64,000 nt of DNA from Dehalobacterium formicoaceticum (GTDB lineage: Bacteria; Bacillota; Dehalobacteriia; Dehalobacteriales; Dehalobacteriaceae): positions 2,672,501 through 2,736,500 of the forward strand of contig NZ_CP022121.1 in assembly GCF_002224645.1 (NCBI RefSeq), given 5' to 3'. A program made the position numbers and the translations under genes. The notes under the pieces are model-generated. The model searched no databases. It had not been told where the DNA came from and saw nothing but the letters and a program-made list of their open reading frames with translations. Shown here piece by piece: positions 49,903 to 57,967 of the stretch (position 1 is its first letter; each line of letters opens with the position of its first letter).

Positions 49903-50022
49903 TTCTAGGGTTCCGCAACGTTTTGTTGGTCTGGTCCGAGAGAAAACTCACAGCTTAACTGTGTCACGGAAGGATAAAAGCCTGGGAGAAACTGTATAAC
50001 AGTTGTCTTCTGGGTTTTTTTT
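49903..50022 (+). promoter_or_regulatory. Guanidine-I (ykkC) riboswitch with terminator platform
   Basis: The conserved ykkC blocks are present in order: CTAGGGTTCCG (49905-), GGTCTGGTCCGAGAGAAAAC (~49928-), ACGG-AGGATAAAAG and CCTGGGAGA. The 3' part (49979-50022) forms a long hairpin around AACTGT-ATA-ACAGTT and ends in eight T. This is the usual off-state terminator. Guanidinium binding should allow read-through into the two SMR genes. Confidence 0.93.
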
Positions 50023-50055
50023 AAAATTTAAATGGAATAAGAACGGAGGTTTTGT

Positions 50056-50397
50056 ATGAATGCAAACTGGATACAAGTATTTGCTGCCGCTTTTTTTGAA
50101 GTTCTATGGGTGATTGGTTTCAAACACGCAGATGATTTTTGGACTTGGACGGTCACCGCAATTGCCCTCTTTCTTAGTTTCTATTTATTGATTAAGGTCG
50201 GACGGAAACTTCCTGTAGGCACTGCCTATTCTGTTTTTGTAGGCCTAGGCACAGCAGGAACTGTTATATCTGAGATTTTATTCTTTGGAGAACCATTTAA
50301 ATTAGCTAAAATACTTTTGATTTTACTTTTATTAATAGGTGTAATCGGCTTGAAATTGATAACTGAAGAAAATGAACAGGAAGGAGCTGAGTGTTAA
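50056..50397 (+). CDS. SMR family transporter, guanidinium exporter subunit 1
   Basis: A 113-residue four-helix SMR protein with the membrane Glu in [16 protein letters not shown] and the [13 protein letters not shown] segment in the third helix. The guanidine-I riboswitch upstream and the paired second subunit indicate a heterodimeric Gdx/YkkCD-type guanidinium/H+ exporter. The RBS ACGGAGG precedes ATG. Confidence 0.9.
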   Translation: MNANWIQVFAAAFFEVLWVIGFKHADDFWTWTVTAIALFLSFYLLIKVGRKLPVGTAYSVFVGLGTAGTVISEILFFGEPFKLAKILLILLLLIGVIGLKLITEENEQEGAEC

Positions 50398-50711
50398 TGG
50401 CATGGGCTTCTTTGATATTAGCAGGGATATTCGAAATGCTTGGTGTGACTTCGATATATAAATTTAATAAGGTTCGTAACTGGCAATCCCTGATTCTTTT
50501 ATTAGTCACATTTGGAGCAAGTTTATTATTTCTTTCTTTTGCAATAAAAATATTACCCATGGGAACTGCTTATGCAATTTGGACCGGAATTGGCGCATCT
50601 GGCGGAGCATTAATTGGAATGATCTTCTATGGTGACTCAAAGGATTGGAGGAGGCTTGTATTAATTGCAATGGTGATAGGAGCAGCAATAGGATTAAAGC
50701 TCGTCTCATAG
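50397..50711 (+). CDS. SMR family transporter, guanidinium exporter subunit 2
   Basis: A 104-residue four-helix SMR protein, with Glu in AGIFEMLGVTSIYKFN and PMGTAYAIWTGIGASGG in helix 3. ATG at 50397 overlaps the previous stop by one base and follows AAGGAGC. It is the second half of a paired SMR exporter under the same riboswitch. Paired SMR subunits usually insert in opposite orientation. Confidence 0.9.
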   Translation: MAWASLILAGIFEMLGVTSIYKFNKVRNWQSLILLLVTFGASLLFLSFAIKILPMGTAYAIWTGIGASGGALIGMIFYGDSKDWRRLVLIAMVIGAAIGLKLVS

Positions 50712-50835
50712 GGGGAGATGGACGTTATACTGTTAACTTCCTATAATAATAATTATGTAAACTAGGATATTGTTTTAACCCGGGAGAGGGTCCTCCAGCC
50801 TAAACCCGAGGTCAAAAAAATCAATCGTGGTGTGT

Positions 50836-51327
50836 TTATAATAAGCCCCTATCTCTAATAATCCATTTGATATTTTTTTGAATGCATAAATCCTCAATAT
50901 TTTTCCGAAGTTTTATATTATCTCTATAAAATCGCGGGTAAATTCTTACTTTCATTTGATCATCTATAGAGATAATTATTACCTGGTTAGGAATTAATGC
51001 ATCTAAAATTCCTGCAAATTCAAAACCGTAAATACCAGGTTTATAAATCTGCCGATCAAATTTTATTTCTCTAATTGTATTCCAAGGAATTTTTTTATTA
51101 TTTATTTCAATTGCATCATCGGTTAACATAATCCTTTTTGAACCAGTAATAACATGCAAAACACGTATTAATAATATAATAAAAAAAATAAAAGCTAAAA
51201 ATCCAGCTAATCCATCATCTATACCACCGGATATTATAATGATGATTGCAAATAAAACTGCGAACTTAACTATTGATTTGGTGTTTGCAGACCAAAAAAC
51301 CTTTAAATATTCATCCACATTGCCCAT
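50836..51327 (-). CDS. Hypothetical membrane protein with PH-like domain
   Basis: I do not recognise a named family. The 163-residue protein has two hydrophobic segments (~residues 19-36 and 41-60) and a soluble C-terminal part with ITGSKRIMLTDDAIEINNKKIPWNTIREIKF. That resembles the bacterial PH-like domain found in YcxB/PhoPQ-type membrane proteins. Its role is unknown. The gene is AT-rich compared with its neighbours and may have been acquired. Confidence 0.6.
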   Translation of the reverse strand: MGNVDEYLKVFWSANTKSIVKFAVLFAIIIIISGGIDDGLAGFLAFIFFIILLIRVLHVITGSKRIMLTDDAIEINNKKIPWNTIREIKFDRQIYKPGIYGFEFAGILDALIPNQVIIISIDDQMKVRIYPRFYRDNIKLRKNIEDLCIQKNIKWIIRDRGLL

Positions 51328-51420
51328 TATTATTTTCTCCTACTATCATAAAAAGCATTACGAGGTCTTCTTTTTCACCAATATGCTGCAATAGTTATTT
51401 CCTTTTTTACCTACCCTTCT

Positions 51421-52071
51421 CTAAAAAATTAATTCATATTGCATAATTAAAAAAGATGAAACCATAATCGCTGCCTCATTAATGGCTTCTGTATCCAGAT
51501 AATGATTAGCACTTAAATCAAATAGGATATTAGCAGAACCCTTGATTTCATCATCACCCAGCCACAACTTAATCGTTAAGGGGAATCTGGGAAAAAGGTG
51601 CATTTTAGCACAAACGTCGGCTCCTTCCTCCAGGGAAGCATCCAGTATCAGACATGCCGCCTTTATTTGCTCTACCGGTTCCTGTAAGAGATTTTTTACA
51701 AGAGGATCAATACATTTACTCAAAATAGCCGAGTAATTGACGTTTCCATGTTCTAACTCGCGGTATGTGATTAATTTATTTTTAATGGGAGCAGCATCAG
51801 CTCGGGAAAGATAGTGGAGAATAAGCCATCTCCAATTCCAGGTAGGCATATGCTTTGAACCGCTAAAAACAATATTACCCTCCGGATATTTTATATCAAA
51901 GACTTGACCAAGGCTTTTTAACCGTATCATAGATTGATTTGGATCAAAGATTGCTCCACTATTTCCCGTCATCTTCAGCGGATCTTCCGCCGCAAAGCAC
52001 TTTATGGCATATTCGAACGCTGGTTTATAATTATAAGTGTCTTTATCCTCGGCTATCATATAAGGAAACAT
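51421..52071 (-). CDS. DUF3786 family protein
   Basis: A ~216-residue soluble protein. The C-terminal half has FPLTIKLWLGDDEIKGSANILFDLSANHYLDTE, which fits DUF3786; this family has no proven function. ATG at 52071 follows AGGGGGAGGG, a strong RBS. A start at 52122 would overlap the HTH gene by 26 bp. It is the last gene of a five-gene same-strand run with HTH, DUF4125, DUF4037 and TPR genes. Confidence 0.7.
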   Translation of the reverse strand: MFPYMIAEDKDTYNYKPAFEYAIKCFAAEDPLKMTGNSGAIFDPNQSMIRLKSLGQVFDIKYPEGNIVFSGSKHMPTWNWRWLILHYLSRADAAPIKNKLITYRELEHGNVNYSAILSKCIDPLVKNLLQEPVEQIKAACLILDASLEEGADVCAKMHLFPRFPLTIKLWLGDDEIKGSANILFDLSANHYLDTEAINEAAIMVSSFLIMQYELIF

Positions 52072-52096
52072 TATTTCCCTCCCCCTAACAAATATA

Positions 52097-52309
52097 TTAC
52101 CAGGGAATTTTATCATCGTCATCTCCTCTTAATATGGGGAGAATCATACTATAGAGAGGTTCTTCTACATCTTTTAGCTGAAGGTCATCCACACGTAAAA
52201 TTTCGGACCCGTTAATTTTTAACCGCTGGGCTAACTCTGCTGCCGTATAGCCCCGGTTTTTCCTTAATTCTTTCACGGTTTTTTTCCTGATTCCAAATCC
52301 AAATATCAA
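52097..52309 (-). CDS. Small helix-turn-helix protein
   Basis: A ~70-residue protein with an XRE-like HTH (KTVKELRKNRGYTAAELAQRLKING) and an acidic C-terminal end (GDDDDKIPW). TTG at 52309 is 7 nt after TGGAGG; an ATG at 52327 has no RBS. Its stop is 26 bp before the DUF3786 start. It could regulate the surrounding cluster; this is inference. Confidence 0.65.
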   Translation of the reverse strand: MIFGFGIRKKTVKELRKNRGYTAAELAQRLKINGSEILRVDDLQLKDVEEPLYSMILPILRGDDDDKIPW

Positions 52310-52364
52310 ATTGTGATCCTCCATCATTATTAAACAGGATTAGAAAGGAGCCTTCGAAAGCACC

Positions 52365-53018
52365 TTATTTTTTCATCGCCGAAAGCTTCACATTTTCATT
52401 TGCTTCTTCCAGGGAGCTAAACCCATACCGTTTAACGGTATTTTCCAGAAGACGTTTGCTGCCGTTGATCCCCTCTGCTTTTTCCTTAAGAATATGTTGA
52501 TAATACAGGTTCAGCGTTTTTTGGGAATAGGTTCCCAACTCCCCTCTCAGATAAGTTTCAATGGAAGTGGCATAGGGTGTGTCTTCACTGGTATAAACAG
52601 GGCGTCCTCTTTGGCAAAGATATGGATAGATTGTCATTAATTCTTCTTCCCAAAATAAATGGATCGTAACAATATCATCAATTAACCGGATCATTTCCTG
52701 GTTTAAAGGCGGCAGTTGATCCTGAAATTGGGCAAATTCCAGGGGAGCTGTAGATTGCATCATTCGAGCATATTTTTCCGTTACCAGGTTTCGGCCATCT
52801 TGAAAAGCTATTTTCAAATCCTCCAGATAACTTGCCAAAGCCTCCTCCGGCCAAGTCACCCACTGACTAGAACGCATGATTTCAAAGGTTTTAGGATCAT
52901 CCTGACAGGACGCCCGCCCTCCCTGATTGGAAACATTTTGAAACATAGTCCATTCCATTGCTACAATTTGCTTTATTAATTCTTTGTTTTGCTTTATTAA
53001 TTCTTTGTTCATGTTCAT
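52365..53018 (-). CDS. DUF4125 family protein
   Basis: The 217-residue protein is soluble and mostly helical. Family-type segments are EWTMFQNVSNQGGRASCQDDPKTFEIMRSSQ and EKYARMMQSTAPLEF. No function is known. A 21-bp tandem duplication at the start repeats the heptapeptide NKELIKQ. The RBS GGGAGG lies 5 nt before ATG. It is 39 bp after the DUF4037 stop, so the two are co-transcribed. There is no HEPN-type R-x4-6-H motif. Confidence 0.8.
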   Translation of the reverse strand: MNMNKELIKQNKELIKQIVAMEWTMFQNVSNQGGRASCQDDPKTFEIMRSSQWVTWPEEALASYLEDLKIAFQDGRNLVTEKYARMMQSTAPLEFAQFQDQLPPLNQEMIRLIDDIVTIHLFWEEELMTIYPYLCQRGRPVYTSEDTPYATSIETYLRGELGTYSQKTLNLYYQHILKEKAEGINGSKRLLENTVKRYGFSSLEEANENVKLSAMKK

Positions 53019-53057
53019 TTAAACCTCCCTTTCCTCACTCTTGAGGTAGCATTACCG

Positions 53058-54005
53058 TTATTCGACCCAAACGTTCATCGCCTGAATCCTGGGGTCCATG
53101 ATATGCCTTTGCACCAAAGGCCCATGATCCAGCAAAAAGTCACTGTCCGAGTCCGTTAACCCCTGGAGTTTTAATTCTTCAATGATTTGCCGACAAATCT
53201 CTTCAATAAACATGGCTTTCTTTTCGTAGACTTCCTGTCCCGTTGATACCTGGTGGGTTCTGACCAAATCAAAATAAAGCTGATACATTTCCTCCCCTAA
53301 AATTGGCAATCTTTTTAAAGCTTTGTGCATCCATTTATAAAAGGGCTTGTACTCTTTATTCAGGAGAAAGACCATGGAAATTCCCCCATTGATAAATTCT
53401 GTTTCGCAGCATTGAGCAGCAACCAGTTCCCCGCGTTTTACTGTGCGCATCAGGTTATATTGACCGGATTGAGCCACGGTCATGCAACGGGCCGCAATTT
53501 TTTTGAGCCGGATGTCCTCCGGATAAAAAGCTTTCAATTGTTGGCGGAAAGAGCTGAATTCACCGGAAGGATCCGTAAAGACCCGGCCATTGGTGGCCGT
53601 AGCCAAATAAGTCTCCGGAATCAGACGCCATTCCAACAAGTCCGCAGGAACATGGTCAAATCCGATAAATTGCTTATAAAATTGACCGATTTCAAATACT
53701 CCGGTACGTCCTTCTCCCCACACACTGACATTACGGCAAGGAACTCCGGCAAACTCTCCGGGCAGCTGTTCATATTCTTTCTGAAGTGCTACACCGATAG
53801 CCTGATAAGTTTCTTGATTTAACCAAAGACAAAAAGATGGGCCCCAATCATGATCTCGAGAGATTTCATCATCAAAGGAAAAACATTCTGAACCGGATCC
53901 GACCAGACCGGCTGCGATTTGTTCTTGATATTGAGGGAATTTTTCTTTGATCATGGGAATTCCGAATTCATTAAAATAGCGTTCTGATAAATCCAGACCC
54001 TGCAT
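53058..54005 (-). CDS. DUF4037 protein with nucleotidyltransferase fold
   Basis: The N-terminal half has the Pol-beta-type motif: VGSGSE (hG-S) and, 12 residues on, DHDWG, i.e. the D-x-D metal ligands at about residues 51 and 53 (counting from 54005). So it is probably an active nucleotidyltransferase of unknown substrate. ATG at 54005 (MQGLDLSERYF) follows GAGG by 8 nt and fits the family start. An ATG at 54044 overlaps the TPR stop by 4 bp and is the alternative. Confidence 0.8.
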   Translation of the reverse strand: MQGLDLSERYFNEFGIPMIKEKFPQYQEQIAAGLVGSGSECFSFDDEISRDHDWGPSFCLWLNQETYQAIGVALQKEYEQLPGEFAGVPCRNVSVWGEGRTGVFEIGQFYKQFIGFDHVPADLLEWRLIPETYLATATNGRVFTDPSGEFSSFRQQLKAFYPEDIRLKKIAARCMTVAQSGQYNLMRTVKRGELVAAQCCETEFINGGISMVFLLNKEYKPFYKWMHKALKRLPILGEEMYQLYFDLVRTHQVSTGQEVYEKKAMFIEEICRQIIEELKLQGLTDSDSDFLLDHGPLVQRHIMDPRIQAMNVWVE

Positions 54006-54040
54006 GTTTCTTGCCTCACTTTCTTCCCTTTGATATGGAA

Positions 54041-54988
54041 TCATGCTTTTACCTGGTGTCCCAGTTTTTGTTTCAATCGAGCGACGGTGTACATACTTTG
54101 CTCATATTCAGGATGATTTTTACCGTATATTTTACCACAGGTGTGAGCAACTTCACTATGGTACTGGATTGCTTTTTGATCCTGATCCAGCTTTTCATAG
54201 AGCAATCCCAGGTTTGAAGCTGTGGAAAGATATTTTTGGTGCTCAGGACCAAAAATTCCGGATAAAATATCCAGAGCTTCAAGAAACAGCGGTTCTGCTT
54301 CTGGATATTGACCGATCACCAGATAATGAGAGCCCAGGTTATTTAAACCGGAGGCGTAATATGGATGATTTTTACCCACTGTTTCATCATAGATTTCTAA
54401 AGCCTCCTTTAAAAGAGCAGTTGTTTCATCATTTTTTCCCAGGGCCCGATAAGCACTGGCTAAATTATTCAGACTGGTGGCATAGGTAATTCTATTTTTC
54501 TCCAGCTTGCGAATGATCTCCAATGCTTCTTCATGAAGTTCCACTGCTTTTTCAAATACTTCCATGTCTTGATAGAGTAGTCCCAGATTGTTTAAACCGG
54601 TGGCATAGAGAAAATGCTCTTTGCCCACCGTATTTTCATAAATCTTTAATGCCCTAAAGAACATTTCTTCAGCCTTGGGATAAATTTTCATGAGACGGTA
54701 CAAACCGGCAAAATTATTGATAGCTGTGGCATAATCAGGATGATCTTCTCCTAAAATTTCTGATATAATTTTTGTGGCTTCCAGAAATGCAGTTTCTGAT
54801 TTTTCAAATTCATGCATTTCCCGATAATAGCCTCCCAGGTCATTAAGTGCGGAGGCATAGTCCATTTGTCCCCCATTTTTCATTTTTAATAGTTCCACAA
54901 CCTCTTTCAGCAGAGGTTCCACCTCTCTTAAGCGCCCTTCTCGATAAAGTTGATCAATTTGAGCATTTAAAGAATTAATATCTGCCAT
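54041..54988 (-). CDS. Kinesin-light-chain-type TPR protein
   Basis: A 315-residue protein made almost entirely of 42-residue tetratricopeptide repeats. The N-N-L-G-x-x-Y core occurs at least six times (LNDLGGYY, INNFAGLY, LNNLGLLY, LNNLASAY, LNNLGSHY, ASNLGLLY). It is a protein-protein interaction scaffold. It is the first gene of the DUF4037-DUF4125 operon and overlaps the alternative DUF4037 start by 4 bp. Confidence 0.85.
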   Translation of the reverse strand: MADINSLNAQIDQLYREGRLREVEPLLKEVVELLKMKNGGQMDYASALNDLGGYYREMHEFEKSETAFLEATKIISEILGEDHPDYATAINNFAGLYRLMKIYPKAEEMFFRALKIYENTVGKEHFLYATGLNNLGLLYQDMEVFEKAVELHEEALEIIRKLEKNRITYATSLNNLASAYRALGKNDETTALLKEALEIYDETVGKNHPYYASGLNNLGSHYLVIGQYPEAEPLFLEALDILSGIFGPEHQKYLSTASNLGLLYEKLDQDQKAIQYHSEVAHTCGKIYGKNHPEYEQSMYTVARLKQKLGHQVKA

Positions 54989-55070
54989 CTAAGACACCCC
55001 ACATTCCAATATGAATTATTCTAAGATCATCATTCCATGGTCATCTATATTAATCCGGATGAGGTAAAAT

Positions 55071-55088
55071 GATCAAAAGATTTTGATC
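55071..55088. promoter_or_regulatory. Perfect palindrome upstream of the TPR-DUF4037 operon
   Basis: GATCAAAA-GA-TTTTGATC is an exact 8-bp inverted repeat, 83 bp upstream of the TPR start codon. A TACAAT-like -10 for the minus strand lies at 55090-55095. It is an operator candidate; the binding protein is unknown. Confidence 0.45.
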
Positions 55089-55202
55089 CATTGTATAAAT
55101 ACTACCATCTATTCCCTCTTTATTCAACGTGTTTCTGTTTTGGGTCATCTATATCCCAATAATATCAGCTCCTGAATAATGATTCTACCCCTCAGATAGG
55201 GC

Positions 55203-55232
55203 AAAAAAAGAACGCATCAAATGCATTCTTTT
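55203..55232 (-). terminator. Intrinsic terminator after the TsaD-like gene
   Basis: On the minus strand GAATGCAT-TTG-ATGCGTTC is followed by seven T. Confidence 0.9.
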
Positions 55233-55239
55233 GTTATCG

Positions 55240-56190
55240 TTAATTTTGATATTTTTTTAAACCCAGGCAGGCTGTACCCACGGCATTATCCGTCGAATAT
55301 TTGGGATCTGCAAAATAGAGCATAGCCCCCACAGCGGGATGTTCCAGCCGGTAGATTAATCTTTGACGCAGGTAAGCGTTGGCAGCCACGCCGCCGACCA
55401 TGAGAATTTCTTTTAATCCTGTGCCCTGAATTACTTGGCGTAAAACCTTTTCTAAGGTAGTTGCGATACAATGCTCCACAGATCTGGCCACAGCCTCTGG
55501 AGGAAAGCCTTGATCTAATAACTTGCGGGCTCCGGTTTCGGGACCTGAAAAGGAAAATTCAGTTCCCTTCACACCGGTTGTTAAATAAGGGATTTCACCC
55601 CGATATGTATGCGCCAATTTTTCCAAATGAGCACCGGCAGGAAAAGGCAGACCCAAAGAGACCCCTATACGATCCACAAATTGTCCGGCATGCAAATCCG
55701 TGGTGGCGCCCAGAATTTCAATGGAAAAATGATCTTGCCCTTTTATAACCTTTAATACCTCTGAAGTACCTCCTGAAAGATGGACAGCAATAAATTCATT
55801 GGAGCAGGGACCATCGGCGGACCAAATACCGGCCATAAGATGCCCTTCCTGATGACTGGTCATATAAAAGGGAATTTTTTTGATCTGAGCAATCATTTGG
55901 CCAAATCCATGGCACACTGTAAAAACCGGCATATAAGATTTTTCTATCGGCCGGGGCTTGGTGCTGACGCAAACGCTTTGCAGCTGGTCCATATCAAATG
56001 CCTGGGCCAGCTCATTAAATAAAAGCGGCAGATTCTGCACATGCTGAAAAACAGCTTCCGATTGCATGAGGCCTCTGTCTCCCGGTTTTATCCTTAATAC
56101 TTTGCGCAGATCCTTGATTAATTGGCCTTGATCATTCATTACGGCAATAGAGGTAGTATAGCAGCTGGTATCTATCCCTAAATGCATCAT
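55240..56190 (-). CDS. TsaD/Kae1 paralogue (O-sialoglycoprotein endopeptidase-like)
   Basis: An ASKHA-fold protein related to TsaD. It keeps the metal motif SHQEGH (~residues 112-117), a VHLSGGTSEV nucleotide loop and GGVAANAYLR. It is 316 aa, shorter than TsaD (~340), and diverges in between. The true TsaD makes threonylcarbamoyladenosine in tRNA; a second TsaD-like gene beside nusB is found in some Clostridia, with unknown role. It overlaps nusB by 4 bp (ATGA). Confidence 0.85.
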   Translation of the reverse strand: MMHLGIDTSCYTTSIAVMNDQGQLIKDLRKVLRIKPGDRGLMQSEAVFQHVQNLPLLFNELAQAFDMDQLQSVCVSTKPRPIEKSYMPVFTVCHGFGQMIAQIKKIPFYMTSHQEGHLMAGIWSADGPCSNEFIAVHLSGGTSEVLKVIKGQDHFSIEILGATTDLHAGQFVDRIGVSLGLPFPAGAHLEKLAHTYRGEIPYLTTGVKGTEFSFSGPETGARKLLDQGFPPEAVARSVEHCIATTLEKVLRQVIQGTGLKEILMVGGVAANAYLRQRLIYRLEHPAVGAMLYFADPKYSTDNAVGTACLGLKKYQN

Positions 56191-56603
56191 AACCTGCCCT
56201 TAAGAAAATCGGATTCTTTTTGGATTTTGTCTAAAATGCCGTTGACAAACTTACCTGATTCTTCACTACCGAACTTCTTGGCCAGGTCAATCGCCTCATT
56301 GATCGTTACACTATGGGGGATGTCCTCAAGATACTTCATCTCATATAAAGCCATACGCAGTAGATTTTTATCTACCTTCGCCATGCGTCCAATATCCCAT
56401 TCCTCAGCATATTGATTAATACAGGTATCCAGCTCTTCCAGGCAGTTCCTCGTTCCATCCACCAATTTCAGGACAAAGCTTTCATCTTGAGGGGATATTT
56501 CCGCTCCCAGTAAAGTTAATTTTGCCATTTCCAATGAATTTTGCCCTACATCCATTTGAAAAAGCATTTGTAAAGCTTTTTCTCTTGCTAACCGCCTGCT
56601 CAC
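56187..56603 (-). CDS. nusB: Transcription antitermination factor NusB
   Basis: A 138-residue helical protein with the family start SRRLAREKALQMLFQMD and the KFVNGILDKI end. NusB with S10 (NusE) binds boxA in rRNA operons. It overlaps the TsaD-like gene by 4 bp and follows the DUF2273 gene by 19 bp. Confidence 0.96.
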   Translation of the reverse strand: MSRRLAREKALQMLFQMDVGQNSLEMAKLTLLGAEISPQDESFVLKLVDGTRNCLEELDTCINQYAEEWDIGRMAKVDKNLLRMALYEMKYLEDIPHSVTINEAIDLAKKFGSEESGKFVNGILDKIQKESDFLKGRL

Positions 56604-56622
56604 TAAAGTGCCTCCTTAAGGA

Positions 56623-56844
56623 TTAATGATCATTAAATATTCGATCTAAGAAATCACGAAATCCTACATTGTCATCTATGCGGCGACCGATAAAATAACC
56701 AATAACGACACAGAAAGCAATGAAAACCGCTTCAAAAAAACCTAAAACGACAACCATCAAGCCAAAAAACAGCCCTAAGATAACGCCTATGGTTTTCCCC
56801 CGATGATGTTTCCATAAATCAAGAAAAAGATTTCCCCATTCCAC
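56623..56844 (-). CDS. DUF2273 small membrane protein
   Basis: A 73-residue protein with two membrane helices (~residues 17-31 and 34-50) joined by a short turn and a charged end. DUF2273 proteins accompany Asp23 and AmaP in the Firmicute envelope-stress module. RBS GGGGGAAAC-type; 12 bp after amaP. Confidence 0.85.
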   Translation of the reverse strand: MEWGNLFLDLWKHHRGKTIGVILGLFFGLMVVVLGFFEAVFIAFCVVIGYFIGRRIDDNVGFRDFLDRIFNDH

Positions 56845-56856
56845 GAAGTTTCCCCC

Positions 56857-57402
56857 TTAGTCTACTCTGCTTTTACTTTCTTGAGACACATGGGTAATCA
56901 ATACTTTTATCTCTGCCACGGAGAGGCCTGCAACCTGGTCCAAATACTCTTTCACCAGCGTCTGCAGCTCCTCAGCAGACTGGGGGATAATCGTTCCTGG
57001 TTGCATACTTACTTTCAAAAACAAGGCGATTCCGTCCCCGGTATGCTTAATAAGCGGCTTAACTTCCTTGACGCCTTTAATTTGGAAAGCAGCTTTTTTG
57101 ACCAATGCTTCCACGGCAGGCATGGTAATGCTAATTTCTCCCGTTTCATTACTTGTAATTTTTACATTGAAAACAGGATCCCTTAAAAAAGCACTGACCA
57201 ATAAATATAAAGCCCCGATTAAAACCAATGCTGCAGTAACCCCGATGATCCAGCGGGTATTAAAAGCATTAAAAACTTCATTCAAATATTGCAAAGGGGT
57301 TGTCCATCCCAAAGTCATAAGGAGGGTGATTAAGCTGATGATCCCAATGATTAAGTAAAAAATCAACGTCAAAATCTTGTTCAATAATTTCAATGTTCTC
57401 AC
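56857..57402 (-). CDS. amaP: Alkaline shock response membrane anchor protein AmaP
   Basis: Two membrane helices (~residues 8-28 and 52-70) are followed by a soluble Asp23-like domain (ISITMPAVEALVKKAAFQIKGVKEV). In Staphylococcus AmaP anchors Asp23 at the membrane. 181 aa is typical. It lies between the Asp23/Gls24 and DUF2273 genes, as expected. Confidence 0.88.
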   Translation of the reverse strand: MRTLKLLNKILTLIFYLIIGIISLITLLMTLGWTTPLQYLNEVFNAFNTRWIIGVTAALVLIGALYLLVSAFLRDPVFNVKITSNETGEISITMPAVEALVKKAAFQIKGVKEVKPLIKHTGDGIALFLKVSMQPGTIIPQSAEELQTLVKEYLDQVAGLSVAEIKVLITHVSQESKSRVD

Positions 57403-57464
57403 CTCTGCAACGCCGAATATTTTAACAGAAATACGGAACCCCAGACAGGGTTCCGGAAAACCTG

Positions 57465-57860
57465 TTATTTCACTCTAGTATCTTCTTCTTTGACTTCCAT
57501 GGAGGGGAAAGAAACACCTTGGACATGAACATTCACTTCGACTACTTTTAAGCCGGTCATGGTCTCAATGGCCTTTTTCACGTTTTCCTGAATCTTTAAT
57601 GCCACATCCGGAATGCGTACATTGTATAAAACAATGACAAAAATATCAATTGCGGCTTCTTTTTCTCCCACTTCTACTTTGACACCCTTGGCAAGATTCT
57701 TTCGGCCCAGCATCTCTACAATACCACCGGCAATACCCCCGCTCATTCCGGCAACACCTTCCACCTCAGTCGCAGCTAATCCGGCGATAACGGCGACAAC
57801 ATCATCTGCAATACGAATGGTACCATCTGATCCTGTATATTGCTCTACCTCATGTTCCAT
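57465..57860 (-). CDS. Asp23/Gls24 family envelope stress response protein
   Basis: 131-residue Asp23/Gls24 protein (GTIRIADDVVAVIAGLAATEVEGVAGMSGG, then VEVNVHVQGV). It is a cytoplasmic protein attached to the membrane through AmaP. It has its own promoter at 57918-57946 and a GATGGAGGTG RBS. It heads the asp23-amaP-DUF2273-nusB-tsaD-like transcript. Confidence 0.92.
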   Translation of the reverse strand: MEHEVEQYTGSDGTIRIADDVVAVIAGLAATEVEGVAGMSGGIAGGIVEMLGRKNLAKGVKVEVGEKEAAIDIFVIVLYNVRIPDVALKIQENVKKAIETMTGLKVVEVNVHVQGVSFPSMEVKEEDTRVK

Positions 57861-57917
57861 ATATCAAGACACCTCCATCCTTGTTCATACTTGTCCTGTC
57901 AAATCTTTTTGCACTTC

Positions 57918-57946
57918 ATTATACCAAGGTAGGAGAAAAATAACAA
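57918..57946 (-). promoter_or_regulatory. Sigma-A promoter of the Asp23 operon
   Basis: On the minus strand TTGTTA (complement of 57941-57946) and TATAAT (complement of 57918-57923), spacer 17 bp. Confidence 0.75.
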
Positions 57947-57967
57947 TAATTTGAGAAATCCTTTATC

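Noticed and set aside
50836-54988. HEPN-MNT toxin-antitoxin identity for the DUF4125/DUF4037 pair
   Set aside because: DUF4125 lacks the R-x4-6-H HEPN motif, and the DUF4037 protein is much larger than a minimal nucleotidyltransferase antitoxin.
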